DNA of 64,000 nt, taken from assembly GCF_028802875.1 (NCBI RefSeq), contig NZ_JARAMP010000017.1, positions 28,194-92,193 on the forward strand, written 5' to 3'. This DNA is from Seohaeicola sp024304985. Its GTDB lineage: Bacteria; Pseudomonadota; Alphaproteobacteria; Rhodobacterales; Rhodobacteraceae. The notes beneath the pieces are model-generated. The model searched no databases, was not told the origin of the DNA, and saw only the letters and a list, made by a program, of their open reading frames with translations. Shown here piece by piece: positions 1 to 8,044 of the stretch (position 1 is the stretch's first letter; each line of letters starts with the position of its first letter). A program made the translations under genes and the position numbers.

Positions 1-454
1 CCAGATCGGCGCAGAGTGTGGTGCCATTGGCGATATGGACCACAGGCTGGGCGCCGCCATCGACCGAGGTGACTCTTTGCAGCAGGCGAATCCTGACACC
101 GGCCTCGCGCGCGCCATCGGCCAGCAGGTCGATCAGATCGGCGCGGTGGACGAAGTGATAGGCATTGTCCGGCAGGCGGGTCAGGTCAAGCCGGACGACG
201 GGCGCGCCGTGATGATCGTGCAGGCAGACCGCGCGGGCCTGCACCGAGGCTGCGACAAGCGCCTGTTCCAACCCGAGGGCGCGCAGCACGGCCATGCCGT
301 TGGGGCTGATCTGAAGCCCTGCGCCGACCTCGGTGATCTCGGGCGCCTGTTCCAGCAGGGTCACATCCGCGCCGCGCAGGGCCAGCGCGCGGGCCACGGC
401 CAGACCGCCAATCCCTGCCCCGATCACCACAGCCCGCAGGCCCAGAATGCTCAT
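1..454 (-). CDS. FAD-dependent aromatic-ring monooxygenase, N-terminal part (cut by window edge)
   Basis: The gene reads leftward from an ATG at 454 and leaves the window after about 151 codons with no stop. The N-terminus carries a Rossmann FAD-binding signature (VVIGAGIGGLAVARAL) ending in an acidic residue (LLEQ), followed by EVGAGLQISPNG, as in the salicylate/3-hydroxybenzoate hydroxylase and UbiH-like flavoprotein monooxygenases. These enzymes use NAD(P)H and O2 to hydroxylate aromatic substrates in the cytoplasm. The start is supported by an AGGGA ribosome site 6 bases upstream. The substrate cannot be told because the substrate-binding and C-terminal parts lie outside the window. The family call is firm and the exact enzyme is open. 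Confidence 0.85.
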   Translation of the reverse strand, partial: MSILGLRAVVIGAGIGGLAVARALALRGADVTLLEQAPEITEVGAGLQISPNGMAVLRALGLEQALVAASVQARAVCLHDHHGAPVVRLDLTRLPDNAYHFVHRADLIDLLADGAREAGVRIRLLQRVTSVDGGAQPVVHIANGTTLCADL

Positions 455-471
455 GCCGTCCCTTTCAGACG

Positions 472-499
472 AAAACGCCGAAGCAAAGCTGCCTCGGCG
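472..499 (-). terminator. Probable Rho-independent terminator of dksA
   Basis: On the minus strand, just past the dksA stop, CGCCGA (plus 494-499) pairs with TCGGCG (plus 476-481), with further pairing of GCA and TGC inside, followed by TTTT (plus 472-475). It also separates dksA from the monooxygenase gene downstream. The T-tract is short. Confidence 0.55.
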
Positions 500-528
500 T
501 GTCCGTATCGTCGCACCGTTCCAACCGC

Positions 529-951
529 TCAGTCGTCGCGGTGCACTTTTTCCCGCCGCTCGTGACGCTCCTGCGCCTCGAGGGTCATGGTGGCGATGGG
601 CCGCGCGATCAGGCGCTTGAGGCTGATCGGTTCGCCCGTCTTCTCACAATACCCATACTCGCCATCCTCGATCCGGCGCAGGGCCGCGTCGATCTTGGCC
701 ACCAGCTTGCGCTGACGGTCACGGGTGCGCAATTCCAGTGCCCGGTCGGTCTCTTCCGAGGCGCGGTCGGCCACATCGGGAATGTTGCGTGTGCCGTCCT
801 GAAGACCCTCGATCGTGTCGCGGCTGTCTTCAAGGATCTCGGACTTCCATTTGAGCAGGGCGTTCCGGAAATACTCCAGGTGGCGCTCGTTCATGAATGG
901 TTCGTCTTCGGCTGGCGTATACTCTGTAGAATGAAAGGATTCGGCTTTCAT
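529..951 (-). CDS. dksA: DksA-type RNA polymerase secondary-channel regulator (single-Cys alphaproteobacterial form)
   Basis: This 140-residue protein matches the DksA/TraR family. A coiled coil covers roughly residues 25-95, the catalytic-tip motif DxxDxA is present as DVADRA (59-64), and a C-terminal globular region contains YCEKTGEP and RLIARPIA. DksA enters the RNA polymerase secondary channel and works with ppGpp to repress rRNA and activate biosynthesis promoters. E. coli DksA holds zinc with four Cys; here only Cys102 remains, as described for the functional Rhodobacter sphaeroides homologue. The start at 951 has a GGGAG ribosome site. A longer frame to 1071 exists but has no support. 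Confidence 0.9.
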   Translation of the reverse strand: MKAESFHSTEYTPAEDEPFMNERHLEYFRNALLKWKSEILEDSRDTIEGLQDGTRNIPDVADRASEETDRALELRTRDRQRKLVAKIDAALRRIEDGEYGYCEKTGEPISLKRLIARPIATMTLEAQERHERREKVHRDD

Positions 952-1134
952 GTCTGCTCCCTCATAAAGGCCCGCATCTGTCATCAAGTGGTCCCCGGAC
1001 ATCTGGTGCCTCCCCTGGCGGTGCAAATAGCCCAGCCACCGGCGATTGTCACTACCCCTTTGTGGCCACATTGCAGGGATCAGGGCTTCACGCTAGGGTG
1101 CCGCAACATTTACGTTCATCAGGTTGGAGAGACG

Positions 1135-1977
1135 ATGAAATTTCAGGGAACCGAGGCCTATGTGGCGACAGAAGACCTGACCGTCGCGGTCAATGCCGCC
1201 GTCACGCTGGAGCGTCCGCTGCTGGTCAAGGGCGAGCCGGGCACGGGCAAGACCGAGCTGGCCCGGCAGGTCGCGGCGGCGCTGGGGCTGCGGATGATCG
1301 AATGGAATATCAAGTCCACCACCCGCGCCCAGCAGGGTCTGTATGAGTATGACGCCGTCAGCCGGTTGCGCGACAGCCAGCTGGGCGATGCGCGCGTGAA
1401 TGACGTGAAGAATTATATCCGCAAGGGCAAGCTGTGGGAGGCGTTCGACGCCGACGAGCGTGTGGTTCTGCTGATCGACGAGGTGGACAAGGCCGATATC
1501 GAGTTCCCCAACGATCTGTTGCAGGAACTGGACCGGATGGAGTTCTTTGTCTACGAGACCGGCGAGACCATCCGCGCGCGGCGGCGGCCCATCGTCATCA
1601 TCACGTCCAACAACGAGAAAGAGCTGCCCGATGCCTTCCTGCGGCGCTGCTTCTTTCACTATATCCGTTTCCCGGATGAAGAGACGATGCGCCGGATCGT
1701 CGAAGTGCATCACCCCGGTATCAAGGAAAAGCTGCTGACGACTGCGCTCACGCAGTTCTATGAGGTGCGCGAGACGCCGGGGCTGAAGAAGAAGCCCTCG
1801 ACTTCGGAGGTTCTGGACTGGCTGAAACTGCTGCTGGCCGAGGATCTGTCGCCCGAGGATCTGAAGCGCGACGGGGCGAACGCCTTGCCCAAGCTGCACG
1901 GGGCGCTGCTGAAGAACGAGCAGGATGTGCATCTGTTCGAGCGTCTGGCCTTCATGGCGCGGGGCCAGCGCGGATGA
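1135..1977 (+). CDS. MoxR/CoxD-type AAA+ ATPase
   Basis: This 280-residue protein has Walker A GEPGTGKT (33-40), Walker B VVLLIDEVDKA (110-120) and a sensor/arginine-finger stretch (IITSNNEKELPDAFLRRC). MoxR-family ATPases act as chaperones that mature or insert cofactors into enzyme complexes, usually with a VWA-domain partner. Such a partner (3800-4984) lies 1.8 kb downstream, after a DUF2927 lipoprotein and a small membrane protein. The ATG at 1135 was chosen because homology starts there; an open frame reaches 499 but overlaps dksA antisense. The client protein is unknown, and no CO dehydrogenase or methanol dehydrogenase gene is in the window. Confidence 0.88.
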   Translation: MKFQGTEAYVATEDLTVAVNAAVTLERPLLVKGEPGTGKTELARQVAAALGLRMIEWNIKSTTRAQQGLYEYDAVSRLRDSQLGDARVNDVKNYIRKGKLWEAFDADERVVLLIDEVDKADIEFPNDLLQELDRMEFFVYETGETIRARRRPIVIITSNNEKELPDAFLRRCFFHYIRFPDEETMRRIVEVHHPGIKEKLLTTALTQFYEVRETPGLKKKPSTSEVLDWLKLLLAEDLSPEDLKRDGANALPKLHGALLKNEQDVHLFERLAFMARGQRG

Positions 1978-1983
1978 CGGCTT

Positions 1984-2012
1984 GGCGCGCCCCTGATGCG
2001 CGGGGGCGTGCC
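1984..2012 (+). other. GC-rich hairpin after the MoxR gene
   Basis: GGCGCGCCCC (1984-1993) pairs with GGGGCGTGCC (2003-2012), with one G-T wobble. No T-run follows, so it may be an mRNA-stabilising or weak termination structure. The rest of 2013-2244 shows no gene that I can support. Confidence 0.35.
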
Positions 2013-2244
2013 GCGGCGGTCCTTGGGTGGGCATGTCGACAGATGCCACGAAGATGTCTCAAACTGTCCTTAGCCGGGACAGGATGCTCGGGAAATGTCG
2101 CCCCGATCATTCCAGAGAAGGGCCGAACATGACCAGAGTTTACCTGCCCCGGATATCTTGGGGTCGCCTGCCCATGCCTGATGCGGGGACATTTTCGCCT
2201 GCGCACCCGGATTGCAACCGACTGAGGGTTGGGGTGCCGCACTG

Positions 2245-3630
2245 ATGACAACCTTGTTCCCGCGTATTTTGTTGCCGTTTTGCTTTCTGTTGGGAGCCTG
2301 CATGCCGGGCACGACCTCTGACATGCCCAGCCGCGCCGCGGCCGCGTTTGACAGCGATCTGCCCCCGATGAGGGTTTTCGCCGCGCCGCAACCGACACAG
2401 TTTCCGATCGCCAATGCCGATCTGCAACGTGATTTCGTCGACCTGTCCTTCATGCTGGAATCAGGGCGCACCCTGCCCGTCTTTACCCGCTTTGAAGGCC
2501 CGATCACCGTCCGCGTGACGGGGAACCCGCCGCCCACGCTGGCCTCGGACCTGAACCGCCTGCTGTTCCGTCTGCGCAACGAGGCGGGCATCGACATTAC
2601 CCAGACCGCAGCCCCCACGGCCAATGTCACGATCGAAGCGGTGAGTCGCGCCGAGATCCGCAGTCATCTGCCGCAGGCGGCGTGTTTTGTGGTGCCCAAT
2701 ATCAGCCGTCTGTCCGAATTCCGTCTGGCCCGGCGCAGCCCGCGCACGGACTGGGCCCGGCTGACCGTGCGCGAGCGGATGGCGGTGTTCGTGCCCAATG
2801 ATGCCTCGCCCCAAGAGGTGCGCGACTGTCTGCACGAGGAGATGGCGCAGGCGCTGGGGCCGCTCAACGATCTTTACCGGCTGCCGCAATCGGTGTTCAA
2901 CGACGACAATGTCCATGCCGTGCTGACCGGCTATGACATGATGATCCTGCGCGCGACCTATGCGCCCGACCTGCGCTCGGGCATGTCGCGGGCGCAGGTG
3001 GAAAGCCGGTTGCCGGCGATCCTGGCCCGGATCAACCCCGCCGGACAGGGCCTTGGCCCCCGCTATGACGGGCAGACACCGCGTGAATGGATCGCGGCGA
3101 TGCAGACCGCCCTTGGTGTCGGTGCGCCCCCCGGTGCCCGCCGCACCGCCGCGACACGGACGCTGGAGATTGCCCGCACGCTGGGTTGGCAGGATCACAG
3201 GCTGGGCTTTGCGCATTACATCCTTGGACGGTTGGTCCTTCCGGTCGATCCGGCCGAGGCTGTGGCCCATTTCCAGACCGCCGACCGGATCTTTGCGCAG
3301 CGCCCCGAATATGCGTTGCACCGCGCAATGGTGGCCTCGCAACTGGCGGCCTATATGGTGGCGCAGGGACGCGGTCCGGAGGCTGTGGACATGATCGGTC
3401 TGCACCTGCCCGTCGTCATCAGCCACGAGAACGCGGCCCTTGTCGCCACGCTGAACATGCTGCGCGCCGAGGCGCTGGAACTGGCCGGACGCGGCGTCGA
3501 GGCGCAGGCCGTGCGTCTGGACAGTCTGGGCTGGGCGCGTTACGGGTTCGGGGCGGACGGGGCCATTCGTGCCAAACTGCGCGAGATCAGCGCCCTTAAT
3601 CCGCTGAACAGGAGAAACGGGCGGATATGA
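2245..3630 (+). CDS. DUF2927-domain lipoprotein
   Basis: The 461-residue protein begins with a lipoprotein signal (MTTLFPRILLPFCFLLGAC, lipobox LLGAC with Cys19), so it is probably anchored in the periplasm. The body resembles DUF2927 proteins of Rhodobacterales: FVDLSFMLESG near the start and the conserved CLHEEMAQALGPLNDLYRL near residue 210. The C-terminal half has Ala-rich helical repeats resembling TPRs. ATG 2245 was chosen over 2212 because it puts the signal peptide at the N-terminus. It overlaps the next small gene by ATGA, implying co-translation. The molecular function of the family is not known to me. Confidence 0.75.
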   Translation: MTTLFPRILLPFCFLLGACMPGTTSDMPSRAAAAFDSDLPPMRVFAAPQPTQFPIANADLQRDFVDLSFMLESGRTLPVFTRFEGPITVRVTGNPPPTLASDLNRLLFRLRNEAGIDITQTAAPTANVTIEAVSRAEIRSHLPQAACFVVPNISRLSEFRLARRSPRTDWARLTVRERMAVFVPNDASPQEVRDCLHEEMAQALGPLNDLYRLPQSVFNDDNVHAVLTGYDMMILRATYAPDLRSGMSRAQVESRLPAILARINPAGQGLGPRYDGQTPREWIAAMQTALGVGAPPGARRTAATRTLEIARTLGWQDHRLGFAHYILGRLVLPVDPAEAVAHFQTADRIFAQRPEYALHRAMVASQLAAYMVAQGRGPEAVDMIGLHLPVVISHENAALVATLNMLRAEALELAGRGVEAQAVRLDSLGWARYGFGADGAIRAKLREISALNPLNRRNGRI

Positions 3631-3794
3631 TCGTATTGGGCGCGGCGCTGTTGGGCGCCATCATCGGTGGCATGACAGCGGCACGGCGCAAGGGGGCCAA
3701 ACTGGACATCGCGCAATATGCGGCGGGCTATGCCATCGCATTCGCGCTGATCGGCCTGTTTGCCACCCTCTTCATCCATCGCGCCGCGCTGTAG
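3627..3794 (+). CDS. Small two-helix membrane protein (55 residues)
   Basis: ATG at 3627 overlaps the stop of the DUF2927 gene (ATGA), and the frame runs to TAG at 3792-3794. The protein has a hydrophobic Gly/Ala-rich helix (residues 1-20), a short basic loop (ARRKGAKLD) and a second hydrophobic helix (about 31-50). Upstream coupling, and the next ATG only 5 bases after its stop, make it a likely real member of the MoxR-DUF2927-VWA operon. It is too short for a family assignment. Confidence 0.65.
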   Translation: MIVLGAALLGAIIGGMTAARRKGAKLDIAQYAAGYAIAFALIGLFATLFIHRAAL

Positions 3795-3799
3795 ATCCG

Positions 3800-4984
3800 A
3801 TGTTCCTGCCCTTCTTCGACAATCTCAGGAAAGGCGGCGTCCCGGTCAGTCTGCGCGAGTATCTGTCCTTTCTTGAAGGCATGTCGGCAGGTCTGGTGAC
3901 CTATGACGTGGAGGGCTTCTATTACCTTGCCCGCACCGCCATGGTGAAGGACGAGCGCAATCTGGACAAGTTCGACCGCGCCTTTGCCACCACGTTCAAG
4001 GGGTTGGAGGAGATCCGGCTGGAGGATGTGCTCAAGGCCGTGAACATCCCCGCCGACTGGCTGGAAAAGCTGGCCGAAAAGCACCTGACCGCCGCCGAGA
4101 TGGAAGAGATCAAGGCTCTGGGCGGGTTCGACAAGCTGATGGAGACGCTGAAACAGCGGCTTGAGGAGCAGAAGGGCCGCCATCAGGGGGGCAACAAGTG
4201 GATCGGCACGGCGGGCACATCGCCCTTCGGGGCGCATGGCTATAACCCCGAAGGCGTGCGGATCGGGCAGGACAAGTCCCGCCACCAGCGCGCGGTCAAG
4301 GTCTGGGACAAGCGCGATTTCAAGAACCTCGACGACACGGTGGAACTGGGCACGCGCAACATCAAGGTGGCGCTGAAGCGGCTGCGCCGCTGGGCGCGCG
4401 ACGGGGCGGCGGAAGAACTTGATCTGGACGGCACGATCCGCTCCACCGCCGAACAGGGCTATCTGGACGTCAAGACCCGGCCTGAACGGCGCAACGCGGT
4501 GAAGGTGCTGTTGTTTCTGGATGCGGGCGGCTCGATGGACCCGCATGTGAAGGTGGTCGAGGAATTGTTCTCTGCCGCGCGGACCGAGTTCAAGCATCTG
4601 GAATATTACTACTTCCACAACTGCCTTTATGAGGGCGTCTGGCGCGACAATCGGCGCCGCTGGGATCAGCAGACCCCCACATGGGAGGTGCTGCGGACCT
4701 ATGGGCATGATTACAAATGCATCTTCGTGGGCGATGCCAGCATGTCCCCCTATGAGATCGCCTATCCGGGCGGGGCGAACGAGCATTGGAACGCCGAGGC
4801 TGGGCAGGTCTGGTTGCAGCGCGCGCGCGACCAATGGCCAAGCCATGTCTGGATCAATCCGGTGCCGGAAAAATACTGGTCCTATACCCAGTCGATCAAG
4901 ATGATCCGTGAGATTTTCGAAGATCGCATGGTCCCCATGACCCTGTCGGGGATCGAACGGGCCATGAAAGAAATGGCGCGCTGA
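3800..4984 (+). CDS. VWA-domain protein (CoxE-like partner of the MoxR ATPase)
   Basis: This 394-residue protein has a helical N-terminal half and a C-terminal von Willebrand A domain. The metal-site motif appears as LLFLDAGGSMD near residue 240 (DxGxS rather than the classical DxSxS). Conserved stretches such as FVGDASMSPYEI and WINPVPEKYWSYT follow. VWA proteins of this kind work with MoxR ATPases in assembling or activating target complexes. It shares a strand with the ATPase at 1135. The target is not visible in the window. Confidence 0.82.
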   Translation: MFLPFFDNLRKGGVPVSLREYLSFLEGMSAGLVTYDVEGFYYLARTAMVKDERNLDKFDRAFATTFKGLEEIRLEDVLKAVNIPADWLEKLAEKHLTAAEMEEIKALGGFDKLMETLKQRLEEQKGRHQGGNKWIGTAGTSPFGAHGYNPEGVRIGQDKSRHQRAVKVWDKRDFKNLDDTVELGTRNIKVALKRLRRWARDGAAEELDLDGTIRSTAEQGYLDVKTRPERRNAVKVLLFLDAGGSMDPHVKVVEELFSAARTEFKHLEYYYFHNCLYEGVWRDNRRRWDQQTPTWEVLRTYGHDYKCIFVGDASMSPYEIAYPGGANEHWNAEAGQVWLQRARDQWPSHVWINPVPEKYWSYTQSIKMIREIFEDRMVPMTLSGIERAMKEMAR

Positions 4985-5118
4985 ACCGCCGACCGGCGGA
5001 TGACCGCCCGTGCCCCCCTGATGATTTTTTTGTGAAGAGGCGGAAGGTTTCCGCCCCGGTCTGCGTTCTATAGGCACAAGTCACCGCTTTTGACATTCCA
5101 CAGACAGGAGATTTCACC

Positions 5119-5442
5119 ATGTCCAAGGATGACACGCCCGACCCGACGCGCCGCCGTCTGCTGACCCGTCTGGGTCTGGCCGCCGGTGTGGCCTATGTCG
5201 CGCCGACCATGCTGCATCTGACCCCGGCCAAGGCCTCGGGGGCGAGCCGTGGTTCAGGCTATTCACGCCCCAGCCGATCGCGCCCGTCGCGCTATTCCCG
5301 CCCCTCCTATGGGCGGCGCGACCGTTACCGGGATGATCGGCGCTATTACGAGCGCGGTGGCTATGACGGCCCTTACCGTGACAGGCTCACCCGTGAGGAA
5401 CGCGCCGTGCAATACCTGCTGGAAACGCTGACCACACGCTAG
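5119..5442 (+). CDS. Tat-exported Ser/Arg/Tyr-rich small protein
   Basis: This 107-residue protein starts after an AGGAG ribosome site. RRRLLTRLGLAAGVAYVAP is a twin-arginine signal with a cleavable hydrophobic stretch ending near AKA (residues 35-38). The mature part is low complexity, built from SRPSR and YSRPSYGRRDRYRDD-like stretches, ending in a short helical tail (TREERAVQYLLETL). A basic, aromatic, disordered exported peptide could bind an anionic polymer or a metal, but that is inference. I do not recognise a named family. It lies between the VWA gene and the P450 gene on the same strand. Confidence 0.7.
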   Translation: MSKDDTPDPTRRRLLTRLGLAAGVAYVAPTMLHLTPAKASGASRGSGYSRPSRSRPSRYSRPSYGRRDRYRDDRRYYERGGYDGPYRDRLTREERAVQYLLETLTTR

Positions 5443-5514
5443 GGCGTGGCGGGCTTGCGCAGGGTCGGCAGAGGGGCCAGACCGTTCTGACCTTGTCCAG
5501 TCAGGCCCTGCCCC

Positions 5515-6678
5515 ATGTCAGACGCACCCGTCACACATATCGACCCCGTGGCCTTCCGCGCCGATCCCTATCCCATGCTGGCGCGGATGCGGGCCGAGGC
5601 CCCTGTCACCTATGTGCCCGAACTGGGGGCCACGCTTTTCACCCGGCGCGATGACATCTTCGTGCAGGAAAAACGGACCGAGGTGTACTCGAGTCACCAG
5701 CCCGAGGGGTTGATGACCCGGCTGATGGGCGAAAATCTCATGCGCAAGGATGGCGCGGCGCATCAGGCCGAGCGGCGCGCGCTGTTTCCGGCACTCAGCC
5801 CGCGCACGGTAAAGGATCACTGGCTGGCGCAGTTTCAGGCCGCAGCCGCCAGTATCCTGACCGATCTGGCGCCGCGCGGACGCTGCGATCTGGTGCGCGA
5901 CTATGCGATGCCGGTGTCGGCCGAAGCGTTGAAGGCGATCACGGGCCTTGCCACCATGCCCGCGCCCGAAATGGACCGCGTGAGCCAGGGCATGATCGAC
6001 GGCTGCGCCAATTACGCAGGAGATCCGGCAATCGAGGCGCGCTGCCACGATTGCACCGCATCCATCGACGCGCATATCGACGCCATGCTGCCGGTCGTGA
6101 CGGCGACCCCCGACCAGTCGGCCCTGTCGGTGATGCATCGCGCGGGCCTGCCGATGGAGAGTATCCGCGCCAATATCAAGCTGATCATCTCGGGCGGGCA
6201 GAACGAGCCGCGCGATGCCATCGCAGGCACGATCTGGGCGCTCTTGACCCATCCCGACCAGTTGGCGCTGATCCAGGCGGGCCGCGCCACATGGGCGCAG
6301 GCTTTTGACGAATATGCCCGCTGGATATCCCCCATCGGCATGTCGCCGCGCCGCGTGGCGCGGGTGGATACCGCCTGCGAAGTCACGTTCCAGCCTGAGG
6401 ACCGGGTGTTCTTCATGTTCTCCTCGGCCGGGCGGGACGAGGCGCATTTCACCGCCCCCGACCGCTTCGACATTGCCCGCGATACCGGCCCCGCCATCAG
6501 TTTCGGCGCGGGGCCGCATTTCTGCGCGGGGGCCGCCGCCGCGCGCGCCCTGATCGCGGATGTGGCCCTGCCCATGGCCTTTGCCCATCTGCCGGGACTG
6601 ATGCTGGACGGCCCTGCCCCCTTTGCGGGCTGGGCCTTTCGCGGGCCGCTGTCCGTCCCCGTCCGCTGGACCGCGTGA
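5515..6678 (+). CDS. Cytochrome P450
   Basis: This 387-residue soluble P450 has the heme-thiolate motif FGAGPHFCAG (about 330-339, Cys near 337) and the ExxR of the K helix in FDEYARWISP. The I-helix segment reads ISGGQNEPRDAIAG, where the usual acid-alcohol pair (D/E-T) is replaced by EPRD, a variant found in some bacterial P450 clades. P450s use two electrons and O2 to oxidise a hydrophobic substrate. No ferredoxin or ferredoxin reductase gene is adjacent, so electron donors must be encoded elsewhere. The substrate is unknown. Confidence 0.92.
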   Translation: MSDAPVTHIDPVAFRADPYPMLARMRAEAPVTYVPELGATLFTRRDDIFVQEKRTEVYSSHQPEGLMTRLMGENLMRKDGAAHQAERRALFPALSPRTVKDHWLAQFQAAAASILTDLAPRGRCDLVRDYAMPVSAEALKAITGLATMPAPEMDRVSQGMIDGCANYAGDPAIEARCHDCTASIDAHIDAMLPVVTATPDQSALSVMHRAGLPMESIRANIKLIISGGQNEPRDAIAGTIWALLTHPDQLALIQAGRATWAQAFDEYARWISPIGMSPRRVARVDTACEVTFQPEDRVFFMFSSAGRDEAHFTAPDRFDIARDTGPAISFGAGPHFCAGAAAARALIADVALPMAFAHLPGLMLDGPAPFAGWAFRGPLSVPVRWTA

Positions 6679-6686
6679 GCCTGCCC

Positions 6687-6708
6687 CTTCATCTTGCCAA
6701 AAATACTC
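6687..6708 (+). repeat. Short 3'-flanking motif, copy 1
   Basis: Nine bases after the P450 stop lies a 22-base segment with core TTGCCAAAAATACTC. A related segment sits at 12034-12055, shortly after edd. Both follow stop codons closely, suggesting a family of dispersed elements in this genome, but two copies are weak evidence. Confidence 0.35.
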
Positions 6709-6775
6709 ATCCTTGCGCCGCTCTGCCACACGAGCAGCCCTTGCCGCAGGGCAGCGCACGCGCCATATCTGAGAC

Positions 6776-7468
6776 ATGTTGAAATTCACCCCGATCCTGC
6801 TGGCCATCCTTTATGCTGTCGCCATGTACCGTTTCTCGGCCTGGCGCACGGCCAAGGAGTTGGACACCCGCTCGACCGTGCTGGCCGATCCTGTGCTGAA
6901 GAAGGTGACGGACCGTCTGGCCGCCGCCCTCGATCTGCCGAAGATCAAGGTGCATATCTACGAGATCGACCCGGTGAATGGTCTGGCCGCGCCCGATGGG
7001 CGGATTTTCATCACGCGCGGGTTCTACAACAAGTTCCGTCAGGGCGAGGTGTCGGCTGAAGAGATGGCCAGCGTGATCGCCCATGAGCTGGGCCATGTGG
7101 CGCTGGGGCATGCGCGGCGGCGGATGATCGACTTTTCCGGCCAGAACGCGCTGCGCACGGCGCTGGCCATGGTGCTGTCGCGCTTTCTGCCGGGTGTGGG
7201 GCTGTGGATCGCGAATATGCTGACCACGATGCTGGCGGCGAAACTGTCGCGCAGCGATGAGTATGAGGCGGATGAATATGCCTCGGCCCTGCTGGTCAAG
7301 GCGGGGATCGGCACGGCCCCGCAAAAATCGCTTTTTGGTAAGCTGGAGGCGCTGACCAATGCGCGCGGCGGGGCGATGCCGGCATGGCTCTTGAGCCATC
7401 CCAAGACGCCCGACCGGATCGCCGCGATTGAAAAGAACGAAGCGCGCTGGAATGTGCCGCAGGTTTGA
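6776..7468 (+). CDS. Membrane-anchored M48-family metalloprotease
   Basis: This 230-residue protein has an N-terminal hydrophobic anchor (LLAILYAVAMY) and the zinc motif HELGH (His103, Glu104, His107). A downstream SDEYEADEYA supplies the third ligand, the order seen in M48 (HtpX/Oma1/BepA type) peptidases. A second hydrophobic stretch surrounds GVGLWIANMLTTMLAAKL. Members degrade misfolded membrane or periplasmic proteins. It lacks the TPR tail of the M48 protein at 30047. Only a short gap separates it from the convergent PIN gene. Confidence 0.88.
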   Translation: MLKFTPILLAILYAVAMYRFSAWRTAKELDTRSTVLADPVLKKVTDRLAAALDLPKIKVHIYEIDPVNGLAAPDGRIFITRGFYNKFRQGEVSAEEMASVIAHELGHVALGHARRRMIDFSGQNALRTALAMVLSRFLPGVGLWIANMLTTMLAAKLSRSDEYEADEYASALLVKAGIGTAPQKSLFGKLEALTNARGGAMPAWLLSHPKTPDRIAAIEKNEARWNVPQV

Positions 7469-7498
7469 AGGCGGTCTGGCCCTTGTGAACCGTGGCCG

Positions 7499-8044
7499 CT
7501 AGGCGGCGGCCAAAGCCTTGCCCAGCTTCGGCAAATGTGCCTTTTTCATAAGTCGTCTGATGTCCCAATCCTGACCGGACAACCGTTCCGCCTCGCGCCG
7601 CACGGCCTCGGCCGCATCGGCGACGGCCTGCGGGTGATCGGCGTAAAGGGACATCAGGAACTGGTCGGGGTCCAGCCGGGCCAGCCCCTCTTCCTCGAGG
7701 ATCTGGCGGGGGAAATCCTGCGCGTTCAGGGTCACGATCAGATCGGCATGGCCCGCGATGGCGGCGGCCAGCACATGGGTATCGGCCGGATCGGGCAGCC
7801 AGAGCCGCGCTTCCAGCGAGGGGGGCCATACCACCTCGGCCCCCGGCCAGCGCGACCGGATCAGCGCCACCTCGCCGCGCGCCTGTGCCTCGGCCCCTGC
7901 CCCCAGTTTGATCGTGGCGCGCGCCCATTCTTCAAGAATGCGCGCGGACCAGAGCGGCTGATACAGCCCCGCCGCCGCCACGCCCAAAAGCACCTCGCGC
8001 ATCACCGTGGGGTAAAGAACGCAGGTGTCCAGCAGCACCTTCAT
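7499..8044 (-). CDS. PIN-domain protein
   Basis: The 181-residue protein opens with MKVLLDTCVLYPTVMRE, giving the first PIN-domain Asp, and later has DPADTHVLAAAI and DLIVTLNAQDFP carrying further acidic residues. PIN domains are Mg-dependent ribonucleases, often toxins. Here no antitoxin gene is next to it. Instead its ATG overlaps the TGA of the upstream rRNA methyltransferase gene (ATGA), so the two are translationally coupled. That arrangement suggests a housekeeping RNA-processing role more than a toxin, but this is inference. Confidence 0.75.
   Translation of the reverse strand: MKVLLDTCVLYPTVMREVLLGVAAAGLYQPLWSARILEEWARATIKLGAGAEAQARGEVALIRSRWPGAEVVWPPSLEARLWLPDPADTHVLAAAIAGHADLIVTLNAQDFPRQILEEEGLARLDPDQFLMSLYADHPQAVADAAEAVRREAERLSGQDWDIRRLMKKAHLPKLGKALAAA

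Noticed and set aside
7499..8044. PIN protein as a classic VapC toxin
   Set aside because: No VapB-like antitoxin frame lies next to it; it overlaps the rRNA methyltransferase gene instead.
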